Positions 1-7,257 of a stretch of DNA of 33,392 bases are shown here, in pieces. The notes under the pieces were generated by a model. It worked only from the letters and a program-made list of their open reading frames with translations, was not told the DNA's origin and made no database searches. The position numbers and the translations under genes are program-made. The stretch is from an uncultured bacterium. GTDB lineage: Bacteria > Bacillota > Clostridia > Christensenellales > Pumilibacteraceae. The DNA is taken from assembly GCA_949744905.1 (NCBI GenBank), contig CATKCE010000045.1, positions 1 to 33,392 of the forward strand. The letters are read 5' to 3'. Positions within the stretch are counted from its first letter, which is position 1; every line of letters begins with the position of its first letter.

Positions 1-693
1 ACAAACCCACGCTTTTATAAGACGTTGTGGGCTACGGCGAAATACGCCGTGTTATCGGTGGCGTTCAGCATGGTGCTTTCGTTTTTGCTCGCGCTGTTGC
101 TGTACGTAAAACTCCCCGGTATAAAGGTGTTCCGCGTTCTGTTCTATTTGCCGGTGGTGATCCCCAGCGTTGCAAGCGCGGCGGTGTGGGGCGATATGTT
201 CAATCCTTCCCACGTGGGACTTATAAACCGTTTTCTCAAAGTATTCGGGCTCGGTCCGTATCTTTGGTTCAACTCCGACGCGCTGTCGCTTCCCACGTTC
301 ATATTTATGTCGCTTTGGGGAATAGGCGGCGGCATGCTTATGTGGATAGCGGGCTTTAACGGCATATCGCGTTCGTACTACGAGGCCGCCGATATCGAGG
401 GCGCGTCGAGACTTAAAAAGATGACCGCTATAACGCTTCCCATGATGACTCCGATAATTTTTTACAATCTTATCATGGGGATAATAGCGGGCTTGCAGAT
501 GTTTAACCAGGCGTATCTATTGGGCACTACCGATAATACCAAGTTCATAGCCGTAAGCATATACGAGCAGGCGTTCTCAAACTGGAACATGGGTTACGCT
601 TCTGCAATGGCGTGGGTGCTGTTCGTGGTGATAATGGGACTTACGCTCGTGGTGTTCAAGACCAGTAAATGGGTGTATTACGGAGACGAATGA
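1..693 (+). CDS. Sugar ABC transporter permease, MalF/UgpA type (5' partial)
   Basis: Inner-membrane permease of a binding-protein-dependent carbohydrate importer. The frame is open from base 1 (reads ...NPRFYKTLWATAKY), so the start lies outside the window; about 230 residues are visible of a usual 290-300. Several hydrophobic segments are visible. The cytoplasmic EAA loop that docks onto the ATPase is clear: YEAADIEGASRLKK followed by ITLPMMTP. It ends in TGA at 691-693, overlapping the start of the second permease, as is usual for paired permeases acting as a heterodimer. The binding protein and ATPase are not in the window. The substrate cannot be read from the sequence; adjacency to a surface protein with carbohydrate-binding-like repeats makes oligosaccharide uptake plausible (inference). 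Confidence 0.95.
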   Translation, partial: TNPRFYKTLWATAKYAVLSVAFSMVLSFLLALLLYVKLPGIKVFRVLFYLPVVIPSVASAAVWGDMFNPSHVGLINRFLKVFGLGPYLWFNSDALSLPTFIFMSLWGIGGGMLMWIAGFNGISRSYYEAADIEGASRLKKMTAITLPMMTPIIFYNLIMGIIAGLQMFNQAYLLGTTDNTKFIAVSIYEQAFSNWNMGYASAMAWVLFVVIMGLTLVVFKTSKWVYYGDE

Positions 694-1583
694 TGACAAG
701 AAAAAAACTTACGTTCAATATCTCCATGTACGTTGTGCTGGTAGTGCTTGCGCTGTTGTTCCTGTTTCCGGTTTACCTTATAATCAGCATGGGTTTTTTC
801 ACCCAGGCGGATATGCTGGAAATACCGCGCAGACTCATACCGTCGCATTGGAACTGGTCAAACTTTAAGGAAGTGTTCGAAGTGGTAGGCAGAGCTACCA
901 ACGAGTGGGGTGAACCGCAGGGCTATCTGTTTGTGCGGTACATGTTAAACTCTCTGTTTGTTCTTGTTCTGCACGTGGCGGGATGCCTTGTAACCTCGTC
1001 TTTGGCGGCGTACAGCTTTGCCAAGATAAAGTTTAAGGGCAGAGAGGTCATGTTTACCATAGTGCTGGCGACAATGATGATCCCCGGCTCGGTCACCATA
1101 ATACCTTTATACAATATTTATAAAACGGTGGGCATTATAGACACGCTGTTTCCGTTGTGGCTTCCTATGTGGTTCGGTGGCGGCGCGATAAACATATTCC
1201 TTTTCAGGCAGTTTATGCGCGGATTCCCCAACGAAGTACTGGAAAGCGCGTCGATAGACGGCGCGGGACATGTGCGCAAATACTTGCAAATGGTAATGCC
1301 CAACATCGTGCCCAGCATGCTGTATATAGCTCTTACCACCGCGTTGGGCGTGTGGAACGATTTCCAGACTCCGCTGTTGTATATTTACCGTCAGGAGTGT
1401 TGGACGCTTGCGCGCGGCGTTGCCGCAATGGTAACGAGCAACGCCCATTCGCCGGGCTATGTTACCACGCAGCACCTCATGTTTACCGCGTGCATAATAA
1501 TGAGCGTCTTCCCGCTGGCGCTGTTTATAGCGGGACAAAAGTTTTTTATAGAAAGCGTTACTATTTCCGGATTGAAAGGATAA
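693..1583 (+). CDS. Sugar ABC transporter permease, MalG/UgpE type
   Basis: Second permease of the carbohydrate ABC importer, 296 residues from ATG 693, normal for the family. An ATG at 690 is also in frame, but GGAG at 682-685 is better spaced (7 nt) from 693, and the start then overlaps the upstream TGA by one base, indicating translational coupling. The protein opens with a basic N terminus and a long hydrophobic helix, then further membrane segments. The EAA loop reads LESASIDGAGHVRKY with MPNIVPS after it, as in MalG-type permeases. The next gene starts 10 bases after the stop behind an AAGGAGG site, so the surface protein is probably co-transcribed. Confidence 0.95.
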   Translation: MTRKKLTFNISMYVVLVVLALLFLFPVYLIISMGFFTQADMLEIPRRLIPSHWNWSNFKEVFEVVGRATNEWGEPQGYLFVRYMLNSLFVLVLHVAGCLVTSSLAAYSFAKIKFKGREVMFTIVLATMMIPGSVTIIPLYNIYKTVGIIDTLFPLWLPMWFGGGAINIFLFRQFMRGFPNEVLESASIDGAGHVRKYLQMVMPNIVPSMLYIALTTALGVWNDFQTPLLYIYRQECWTLARGVAAMVTSNAHSPGYVTTQHLMFTACIIMSVFPLALFIAGQKFFIESVTISGLKG

Positions 1584-1593
1584 GGAGGACATT

Positions 1594-3639
1594 ATGAAAA
1601 AGAGTGTAAAACTGTTGGCTCCCGTTATCGCGTTGCTGATTGCCGTTTGCTGTTTCGTCGCGGCGACGCCGCTTTTTGCAAGTGCGGAGCCCGACGAAGA
1701 ATTGGGCAATACGATAGGCACGTCGTTTGTTAGATACGACGCCGACGGCGTGACCCGTAACGGCGGGTGGGGAGATACCGGCTCGGTCATCTTCTGTAAT
1801 ACTTCGGTGCAAGCGTCGGTGGAATATACTTTTAATACTTACCGGTTGCAGAAAGTCGAGATTATGTTGGCAAAAGCCGCGGACAAAGGTAAAGTAAACA
1901 TAACGGTAAACGACGGCGAGCCGGTATCGTTTAACTGCGGCGATACGCAGGCGGCTAATTTTACGGTGGATATACCCGAGGCGGACGCCAAGGATAAGAC
2001 AAAGACCGCAAAAGTGAAATTCGAAGTCGATACTTCGGAGGCTGACGCCGGCTCAAAGTACATCGAGTTTTCGGGATTTACCTTGCACCAGTATCTCAAC
2101 GAGGACGAGATCAACAATAAGGGGATATATGTCCTCGATGAAACTCCCGTCGACGAGTCTCTCGTCAAAAAAGAGATAAGCGCTCCCGCCAATAATCTTA
2201 CTACCGATATGACCGTGGATAACGGCGCGATGAAAAGCTCGGATAAGACCGGAGAAATAACTTATACGTTTAAGGGCACGGCTCTCGAGATGCGCGCGGA
2301 TATGCTTACAAGCGGCGGCAGGGTGGAATTGCAGATAGACGGCGGCGAAAAAGCTAAGATAAACCTGTATGCGGCGACCGAAGAAACAAATAAAGTAGTG
2401 TACCGTATAGCGTCGTTGAAAAAATACCTCGGCAACGAATACGTACACACAGTTACCGTAAAAGTCATAGAAGAAAAACATACCCACTCTACGGGCAACG
2501 ACGTCGTGATACGCGGATTCAACATATACCACGAAGAAGGCAATAATATCGAAGATATCGATCACGACCAGTTCGATATGCAGATAGACGAAACTTGGAC
2601 AATACCGGATGACAGCGAGTATGTTCCGCTTACCCGCGATGATTTCGTGATAGGCAAAGGCTGCGGGGATGCCCCTAACGAGTCTGCTATATGGTCGGGC
2701 ACCGTCGGCGATTACGTCAATATAAACTTCCGCGGTACCGGTCTCGAAGTATACGGTACAAAGCATGTGGATAAAGGCAAGGTCGACGTGTATATCGACG
2801 GCGTGCTCAAAGGACGCGTGAATTTGTACGGAGTAAGCGAAGTGGACGTTTTATTGTTCCGTCTTACCGGACTGTCGCGCTCTAACCACGTATGCAAACT
2901 TGTGGCCGTAGATGCGAGAGATGCAGACGCGCTTGCCACAGCGGCGGGATTCAACTTCGACTACGTTTTGACCAAAGCGATAAACGTAAAAGGCGACGAG
3001 GATAAGTCCGCTAAGCTTGATATACCCGGCGCGCAAGTGCAGGTAGTGGGATGGGGTTCCACTTCCGGCGCGCAGTATTACGGCGGCGGCGCGGTATTCT
3101 CTAATAATACCAATCCCGACACGACCTATCTTGTTGCGAGTTTCCGCGGAACTTCCTTTAAGATATTCGGCGACAAGGGCGAGGATAAGGGCTTTATCAC
3201 GGTCCTTATCGACGGCGAACCGTATTCGTCCAGCGCAAGAGCCGAAGAAAGCTCGTCAAGCGAGATGATATTCGAGTTCGAAGGACTCGAGCCCGATAAA
3301 AACCATGAGATAAAGGTATATATAGACCCCGAACTCAATCTGGTGGGCGCAAAATCATTTATAGTTTTGGACTATATAGAGATTGAAAATTACAGTGACA
3401 TAGTTTTCGAGGGATTTCCCGAGCCGGACGACGCGCATAAAGATATCGGCAAAGATCCCGAACTTCCCTGGCGCGTTACCGAGGATAAGGAATTTGTTAC
3501 AAAAAATGAAAGCGACGGAAAATCTTCGGGTTGCGGCGGCGTTGCCGGCGCGGAACTCGGATTTGTCGGAGGCGCGCTCGCGTTGCTTGCTTTGACTGCG
3601 GTCATGTTCGGCAAAAATAAACGCGACGATAAACAATGA
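1594..3639 (+). CDS. Secreted, membrane-anchored surface protein with four carbohydrate-binding-like repeats
   Basis: 681-residue exported protein. Residues 1-31 form a signal peptide (MKK start, hydrophobic core, likely cut after ASA). Four beta-rich repeats follow at about 45-166, 205-315, 350-460 and 480-600. They share the pattern F-x-GT-x-hydrophobic, then a Lys/Gly turn, then V-x-[IL]-DG and NLYG, best seen in repeats 2-4 (VELQIDGG, VDVYIDGVLKG, ITVLIDGEPY). This resembles galactose-binding-like beta-sandwich modules attached to glycoside hydrolases, but no catalytic domain is visible. The C terminus has SSGCGG (645-649), a hydrophobic helix at about 655-672 and a basic tail (GKNKRDDKQ), a membrane anchor or sorting-signal layout. 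AAGGAGG precedes ATG 1594. Following two sugar permeases, it may bind polysaccharide at the cell surface (inference). Confidence 0.85.
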   Translation: MKKSVKLLAPVIALLIAVCCFVAATPLFASAEPDEELGNTIGTSFVRYDADGVTRNGGWGDTGSVIFCNTSVQASVEYTFNTYRLQKVEIMLAKAADKGKVNITVNDGEPVSFNCGDTQAANFTVDIPEADAKDKTKTAKVKFEVDTSEADAGSKYIEFSGFTLHQYLNEDEINNKGIYVLDETPVDESLVKKEISAPANNLTTDMTVDNGAMKSSDKTGEITYTFKGTALEMRADMLTSGGRVELQIDGGEKAKINLYAATEETNKVVYRIASLKKYLGNEYVHTVTVKVIEEKHTHSTGNDVVIRGFNIYHEEGNNIEDIDHDQFDMQIDETWTIPDDSEYVPLTRDDFVIGKGCGDAPNESAIWSGTVGDYVNINFRGTGLEVYGTKHVDKGKVDVYIDGVLKGRVNLYGVSEVDVLLFRLTGLSRSNHVCKLVAVDARDADALATAAGFNFDYVLTKAINVKGDEDKSAKLDIPGAQVQVVGWGSTSGAQYYGGGAVFSNNTNPDTTYLVASFRGTSFKIFGDKGEDKGFITVLIDGEPYSSSARAEESSSSEMIFEFEGLEPDKNHEIKVYIDPELNLVGAKSFIVLDYIEIENYSDIVFEGFPEPDDAHKDIGKDPELPWRVTEDKEFVTKNESDGKSSGCGGVAGAELGFVGGALALLALTAVMFGKNKRDDKQ

Positions 3640-3656
3640 TAATATAAAAAAAAGCG

Positions 3657-3683
3657 CGGGACCTGAAATGTCCCGTCTTTTTT
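3657..3683 (+). terminator. Rho-independent terminator after the surface-protein gene
   Basis: Stem CGGGAC (3657-3662), loop CTGAAAT, stem GTCCCG (3670-3675), then a T-rich tract. It ends the ABC-permease/surface-protein transcript just before the perR promoter. Confidence 0.85.
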
Positions 3684-3695
3684 TATGATTTTTGC

Positions 3696-3724
3696 TTGAC
3701 AAATATTTAATTATCAATTATAAT
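3696..3724 (+). promoter_or_regulatory. Perfect consensus sigma-70/A promoter for perR
   Basis: TTGACA at 3696-3701, 17-base spacer, TATAAT at 3719-3724. Both hexamers are exact consensus. A perfect promoter usually needs a repressor, in keeping with the palindrome that overlaps its downstream edge. Confidence 0.9.
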
Positions 3725-3744
3725 AATAGTAATCATTATTGTTA
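3721..3744 (+). promoter_or_regulatory. Fur/PerR-type operator palindrome
   Basis: AT-rich imperfect inverted repeat from the -10 element through the expected transcription start. Its core TAAT-C-ATTA (3730-3738) is a perfect 4-1-4 palindrome, and the 7-1-7 frame at 3727-3741 matches the Fur/PerR box pattern (TGATAAT-N-ATTATCA) at most positions. It lies directly upstream of a PerR-like gene, so autorepression is expected (inference). Confidence 0.7.
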
Positions 3745-3777
3745 ATTGCCGCCGATAACTTTCGGCAGGGAGGCAGT

Positions 3778-4170
3778 GTGAGACACAGTAAAAAACGCGA
3801 AGCGATACTCGACGCGGTCCGCTCTACGCGCAGTCATCCCGATGCTGAGTGGGTGTACGGGAAAGTGCGCGAAACCGTTCCCGGAATAAGCCTCGGGACG
3901 GTGTACCGCAACTTGCGCGAACTCGACGCAAACGGCGAGCTGACTACCGTGGAGACCGATATGGGGAGCATGCGGTTCGACGCCGACACGTCGCCGCACG
4001 CGCATTTCGTGTGCCGGGAGTGCGGAAGTGTAAGCGACCTGTTCGGTTACGGCGATATCGCGGACAAGCTTAGGCATGTCGGATATGAAGTCGACGAGGT
4101 AAAAACGGTGATATACGGCAAATGTCCCGATTGCGCGCGTAAGCGCGGCGGGGATAACGGCTTGTCGTGA
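3778..4170 (+). CDS. perR: Peroxide-responsive repressor PerR (Fur family)
   Basis: Metal-dependent DNA-binding repressor of peroxide-defence genes, 130 residues. GTG 3778 is chosen because AGGGAGG (3767-3773) precedes it by 4 bases; a longer frame from TTG 3739 would run through the operator and RBS. The winged helix includes ISLGTVYRNLRELD (residues 37-50). Residues equivalent to the PerR iron site are present: His20, Asp68 (in RFDAD), His74, His76 and Asp87. The last is Asp as in PerR, where Fur has Glu. Two CxxC pairs (Cys79/82, Cys116/119) form the structural zinc site. The next gene is reverse rubrerythrin, a classic clostridial PerR target. Assignment to PerR over Fur or Zur rests on Asp87 and context. 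Confidence 0.9.
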   Translation: MRHSKKREAILDAVRSTRSHPDAEWVYGKVRETVPGISLGTVYRNLRELDANGELTTVETDMGSMRFDADTSPHAHFVCRECGSVSDLFGYGDIADKLRHVGYEVDEVKTVIYGKCPDCARKRGGDNGLS

Positions 4171-4222
4171 TCATATATAAAAACCCGAATAAAAAATAAT
4201 AAAAGCAAGGAGAATCAAAAAA

Positions 4223-4756
4223 ATGAAAAAAGTATGTGCTGTATGCGGTTGCGTGGTAGACGAGGGCGTCACGGTTTGCCCCCAGTGCGGAGCCAAAAAA
4301 TTCAATCCCTATAACGGCGCGTCCAACGCCTGGGCTACCGTTCATAACGTGGGCGACGGAAAAGTGGAAGACGCCGAAGTCGTAATGGGACTCAAAGAAA
4401 ATTTCAACGGCGAATGCACCGAAGTGGGCATGTATCTTGCGATGGCGCGCGTAGCATTCCGCGAAGGATATCCCGAGATCGGAATGTATTGGGAAAAAGC
4501 GGCTTACGAAGAAGCCGAACATGCGGCTAAGTTCTGCGAGCTTTTGGGCGAAGTCGTATCTTCTTCCACCAAAGAGAATCTCGAAGCGCGTGTAGCCGCC
4601 GAAGGCGGAGCGTGCAAAGGCAAGTTTGCGCTTGCAAAACGCGCAAAAGAGCTCGGCTACGACGCTATCCACGACACCGTGCACGAAATGGCAAAGGACG
4701 AAGCCCGTCACGGCGCGGCGTTCCAGGGCTTTTTGGACAGATACTTTAATAAGTGA
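4223..4756 (+). CDS. rbr: Reverse rubrerythrin (N-terminal rubredoxin domain)
   Basis: NADH-linked peroxidase of anaerobes that reduces hydrogen peroxide in the cytoplasm. 177 residues. The rubredoxin-type iron site is at the N terminus (Cys5, Cys8, Cys19, Cys22), followed by a four-helix di-iron domain with carboxylate/histidine motifs [23 protein letters not shown] and [10 protein letters not shown]. The order is opposite to classical rubrerythrin and defines the reverse class known from Clostridium. AAGGAG precedes ATG 4223. It lies 52 bases after perR with no terminator between, so the two are probably co-transcribed and PerR-controlled; a terminator follows at 4860. Confidence 0.95.
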   Translation: MKKVCAVCGCVVDEGVTVCPQCGAKKFNPYNGASNAWATVHNVGDGKVEDAEVVMGLKENFNGECTEVGMYLAMARVAFREGYPEIGMYWEKAAYEEAEHAAKFCELLGEVVSSSTKENLEARVAAEGGACKGKFALAKRAKELGYDAIHDTVHEMAKDEARHGAAFQGFLDRYFNK

Positions 4757-4859
4757 TCCCGCGCCGTTGCAATGCCGGCGACGCTTAGGCAAACACCGTT
4801 TTGCTTGGGGAACGTAAACAACGCGTTATGAATCAAAGTATTAAATAAAACGTTAAAAA

Positions 4860-4887
4860 AGAGCGGACGGACAAATCCGCTCTTTTT
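4860..4887 (+). terminator. Rho-independent terminator after reverse rubrerythrin
   Basis: Perfect 8-bp stem AGAGCGGA (4860-4867) / TCCGCTCT (4876-4883) with an 8-base loop and a T run. It closes the perR-rubrerythrin unit. The 100 bases between the stop codon and this hairpin show no gene or recognisable RNA. Confidence 0.9.
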
Positions 4888-4914
4888 AATTTTCGTTAAA
4901 GGGATACGGCTTTG

Positions 4915-4943
4915 TTGACTTTTAATCCGCGCGGCATTATAAT
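4915..4943 (+). promoter_or_regulatory. Sigma-70/A promoter of the small membrane protein gene
   Basis: TTGACT at 4915-4920, 17-base spacer, TATAAT at 4938-4943. The gene begins 50 bases downstream. Confidence 0.8.
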
Positions 4944-4993
4944 ATGCGGTATCGACGCATAAAATATAGTATTTTCGGAGAGGAGGAAAACTT

Positions 4994-5416
4994 ATGTCCC
5001 GTGACGAAAATGAAGAAGATAAGGTATCGGAAAACTCGGATGGCAAGACCGATAACGGCGAAAACGCGCCGCCGCAAAGTATCGACGTAAACGGAGAGAC
5101 CGCGAAAAAGGTGGTGTATTCTCTGTGCTATCTTTGGGGAATACTCTTTTTTCTGCCGCTGATACTGTATAAAAACGATAAAGCCGCGATACGCCACGCC
5201 AACGAAGGTTTGGTGTTGCTGTTGTTTTCGGTTATAGGTAACGCCGTGTTCGGCATACTGACGTCGTTGGGATCGTTTTTCGCAAAGGTGTTCGGGATAA
5301 TAGCCGGCGTGTATTCGCTTTTGCTTTTATTGTTGGGCATAATCGGTATAGTGTACGTTGTAACCGATAATCAAAACGAACTTCCGATAGTGGGAGCGAT
5401 ACGCATACTAAAATAA
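4994..5416 (+). CDS. Small membrane protein, DUF4870/Tic20-like
   Basis: 140 residues. The first 35 or so are acidic and hydrophilic (rich in Glu, Asp, Asn), followed by three or four hydrophobic segments. The stretch YLWGILFFLPLILYKNDK with RHANEGLVLLLF after it resembles DUF4870-type proteins, in which a short loop with His-Ala-Asn/Glu follows the first helix; this match is from memory of the family. A strong GGAGAGGAGG site precedes ATG 4994. The gene has its own promoter and terminator, so it is a single-gene unit. Function is unknown. Confidence 0.8.
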   Translation: MSRDENEEDKVSENSDGKTDNGENAPPQSIDVNGETAKKVVYSLCYLWGILFFLPLILYKNDKAAIRHANEGLVLLLFSVIGNAVFGILTSLGSFFAKVFGIIAGVYSLLLLLLGIIGIVYVVTDNQNELPIVGAIRILK

Positions 5417-5427
5417 ATATATATAAA

Positions 5428-5457
5428 ACAACGTGCCTATCCGGGCACGTTGTTTTT
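5428..5457. terminator. Bidirectional terminator between convergent genes
   Basis: Perfect 10-bp stem ACAACGTGCC (5428-5437) / GGCACGTTGT (5444-5453), 6-base loop, T run on the plus strand and an A-rich left flank that gives a T-rich tail on the minus strand. It separates the membrane protein gene from tspO, which ends at 5471. Confidence 0.9.
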
Positions 5458-5470
5458 AAGTCTACTGTAT

Positions 5471-5974
5471 TCAGTTCAATATTGCGATAAACAGGTTGAG
5501 ATAAAGCGCGAACATCAGCCAAGCTTGATAAGGTATCAGCATGATTCCCGCGGCGCTCGATACTCTGAACGAATATATCGTAAGCGCGAGGTTTATAGCT
5601 ACCAGAGCCGCAAGCCACAAAAACGAGAATGTGTACATCTGCAAAGTAAAGAAAGCAAACGGCCATGCCAGATTAAAGGCAAACTGTATAAACCACAGAA
5701 TAGTCGCCGTTTTGCGGTCGTGTTCGAGCTGCGCCGTCACTGCGGGTTTGCGCAGTATAAAGAACAGCGAGAGCCCAATCATGACGTAAAGTATGCTCCA
5801 TACAATGGGGAATATCATGTCGGGTGGAGTTGCCGGCGGCAGTACAAGCGAACTGTATCCCGCCTTACTGCCCGAAAAAATGCCCGCGAGAAAACCGAGC
5901 AAAAGCGTGCCTAGTATTGTCGTGAAAAACATGGGTATGCTTGCCCGTTTACGTAAATGAGCGGTTTGCGCCAT
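5471..5974 (-). CDS. tspO: TspO/MBR family membrane protein
   Basis: 167-residue five-helix membrane protein of the tryptophan-rich sensory protein/translocator family, which binds porphyrins and steroid-like ligands. Family landmarks are present: LPPATPPDMIFPIVWSILY (the Pro-rich loop and first helix), FNLAWPFAFF, and LIPYQAWLMFALYLN near the C terminus. Family length is about 155-170. On the minus strand CGGAGG sits 11 bases before ATG 5974. It lies 62 bases downstream of uppP on the same strand and may be co-transcribed; no separate promoter was found. The physiological role in bacteria is debated. Confidence 0.93.
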   Translation of the reverse strand: MAQTAHLRKRASIPMFFTTILGTLLLGFLAGIFSGSKAGYSSLVLPPATPPDMIFPIVWSILYVMIGLSLFFILRKPAVTAQLEHDRKTATILWFIQFAFNLAWPFAFFTLQMYTFSFLWLAALVAINLALTIYSFRVSSAAGIMLIPYQAWLMFALYLNLFIAILN

Positions 5975-6036
5975 ATAAAACTACCTCCGATATACGGGTA
6001 GTTTGTGTCGTTTTCGCGGCGATTATCCGCGTTTGA

Positions 6037-6807
6037 TCAAAATAGATGCAGAGCGTGGTCGTTTATTATCAAAAATACCGACAGCAGGAAAAGATATATT
6101 GCAAATCCGTCGAGACTGTGTTTTTTAAGAAGTTTCAGCATAAACGATACGGCACACAAACCGCTTACAAACGATGCCACGAAAGCGGCGACAAGCGCGG
6201 CGGCGCTGATGCCCGAGCCGACGCCGTTCAACGCGAGTTCCACTATCCCCGAGCCTATTATGACCGGTATGGAGATAAGAAACGAAAAGCGGGCTGCCTG
6301 TTCGCGGTCGTAGCCGAGAGCCGTCGCGGCGGCAATGGTGGTGCCGCTTCGGCTGAGCCCGGGCAAAGCCGCTATGCCTTGCGCCGCGCCTATTATCGCG
6401 GCGTGCGGATATATCATTGATTTTTCAGCTTTTCCGCGCGATGCGCGGTCGCAACACAAAAGGAGTATGCCGGTTATTATAAAACAGTACACGAGAAGCG
6501 AGCCTTCGAGCGCGTCGCGGAAGAAAAACGATATTATACCTGCAATCACGGCCGTGGGCGCCGATGCTAAAACTATGAGTTTTACCGGCTTTGAAAAAGG
6601 CTTGCGGATAAGTCCGAAGACGTCTTTGCGCATTGCCGCGCATATAGCGGCGAGAGTGCCCAGGTGACACAACAGTTCAAAACCCACGCTCACTTGTCCT
6701 ATGCCGAGAAAACGTCCCGCAAGTATAAGGTGTCCGCTGCTGGATATCGGCAGAAATTCTGTGAGCCCCTGAACAAGTCCCATTATTATAGCTTCGAATA
6801 CGGTCAT
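6037..6807 (-). CDS. uppP: Undecaprenyl-diphosphatase UppP (BacA family)
   Basis: Integral membrane enzyme that dephosphorylates undecaprenyl diphosphate to recycle the lipid carrier for peptidoglycan and other wall polymers; extra copies give bacitracin resistance. 256 residues, close to the family norm. The signature GLTEFLPISSSGHL is near the N terminus and the second motif GLSRSGTTIAAA is in the middle; together they build the active site. Multiple hydrophobic helices follow. The start ATG at 6807 has no well-placed Shine-Dalgarno (AGGA is 16 bases upstream), although a TATACT element lies just upstream. The hydrophilic N terminus and family alignment (MTVFEAIIMGLVQG) support this start. 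Confidence 0.97.
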   Translation of the reverse strand: MTVFEAIIMGLVQGLTEFLPISSSGHLILAGRFLGIGQVSVGFELLCHLGTLAAICAAMRKDVFGLIRKPFSKPVKLIVLASAPTAVIAGIISFFFRDALEGSLLVYCFIITGILLLCCDRASRGKAEKSMIYPHAAIIGAAQGIAALPGLSRSGTTIAAATALGYDREQAARFSFLISIPVIIGSGIVELALNGVGSGISAAALVAAFVASFVSGLCAVSFMLKLLKKHSLDGFAIYLFLLSVFLIINDHALHLF

Positions 6808-6877
6808 ACAATAGTATATGTCGTCCTGCTGTTATAAATGTCGGCGCGGTTATATTTGCTCCGCGTCGCAAAATCGA

Positions 6878-6906
6878 TTGTTAAATCGCGCATAATATGG
6901 TATAAT
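6878..6906 (+). promoter_or_regulatory. Sigma-70/A promoter of the 86-residue protein gene
   Basis: TTGTTA at 6878-6883, 17-base spacer, TATAAT at 6901-6906, about 28 bases before the start codon. It diverges from uppP. Confidence 0.75.
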
Positions 6907-6933
6907 GCGTTAAAACGGACGAGGATAAATAAT

Positions 6934-7194
6934 ATGTTCAAGATATGGGCAAAGACCGTAGCCGATCACAAGATAACTCGAAGTTACCTTTACCACAGCG
7001 CGGATAAATTCGACCCGCAGGAGTTTATAAGCTATCTTACCGAGATATGCCATGATATGGATATACCCACGCCTGTGGCGCTTAAAAGCCACGCGCGCAA
7101 TTACACGCTTTTCAATATCGCCAAATTCCGTAAGGAAGATTTTGTCGAACACGTCGATTTCGATATCTTACAACTCGAAAACGCCGGCGATTAG
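6934..7194 (+). CDS. Conserved-looking small protein of unknown function
   Basis: 86 residues, soluble, with no signal peptide, membrane segment or cysteine cluster. It begins MFKIWAKTVADHKITRSYLY and includes a mixed helix/strand stretch with DFVEHVDFDILQLENAG at the C terminus. The start is ATG 6934 because GAGG (6920-6923) is placed before it and the promoter at 6878-6906 ends upstream of it; the longer frame from 6838 would include the promoter. I do not recognise the family. It has its own promoter, and the aconitase promoter begins just after its stop, so it is monocistronic. No function is assigned. Confidence 0.75.
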   Translation: MFKIWAKTVADHKITRSYLYHSADKFDPQEFISYLTEICHDMDIPTPVALKSHARNYTLFNIAKFRKEDFVEHVDFDILQLENAGD

Positions 7195-7196
7195 TC

Positions 7197-7225
7197 TTGA
7201 CAAGAACAGAGTAATCGGATACAAT
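7197..7225 (+). promoter_or_regulatory. Sigma-70/A promoter of the aconitase gene
   Basis: TTGACA at 7197-7202, 17-base spacer, TACAAT at 7220-7225. It starts two bases after the preceding stop codon and lies 32 bases before aconitase. Confidence 0.85.
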
Positions 7226-7257
7226 ATAACGAAAAAATATTCACGGGACGGAACAGT

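Noticed and set aside
4757..4859. Possible small RNA or gene between rubrerythrin and its terminator
   Set aside because: No start codon with an RBS, no promoter and no convincing stable fold; treated as 3' untranslated sequence.
6808..6860. uppP as a second leaderless gene
   Set aside because: A TATACT lies 5 bases before the start on the minus strand, but no acceptable -35 element is found at 16-18 bases, so the case is too weak.
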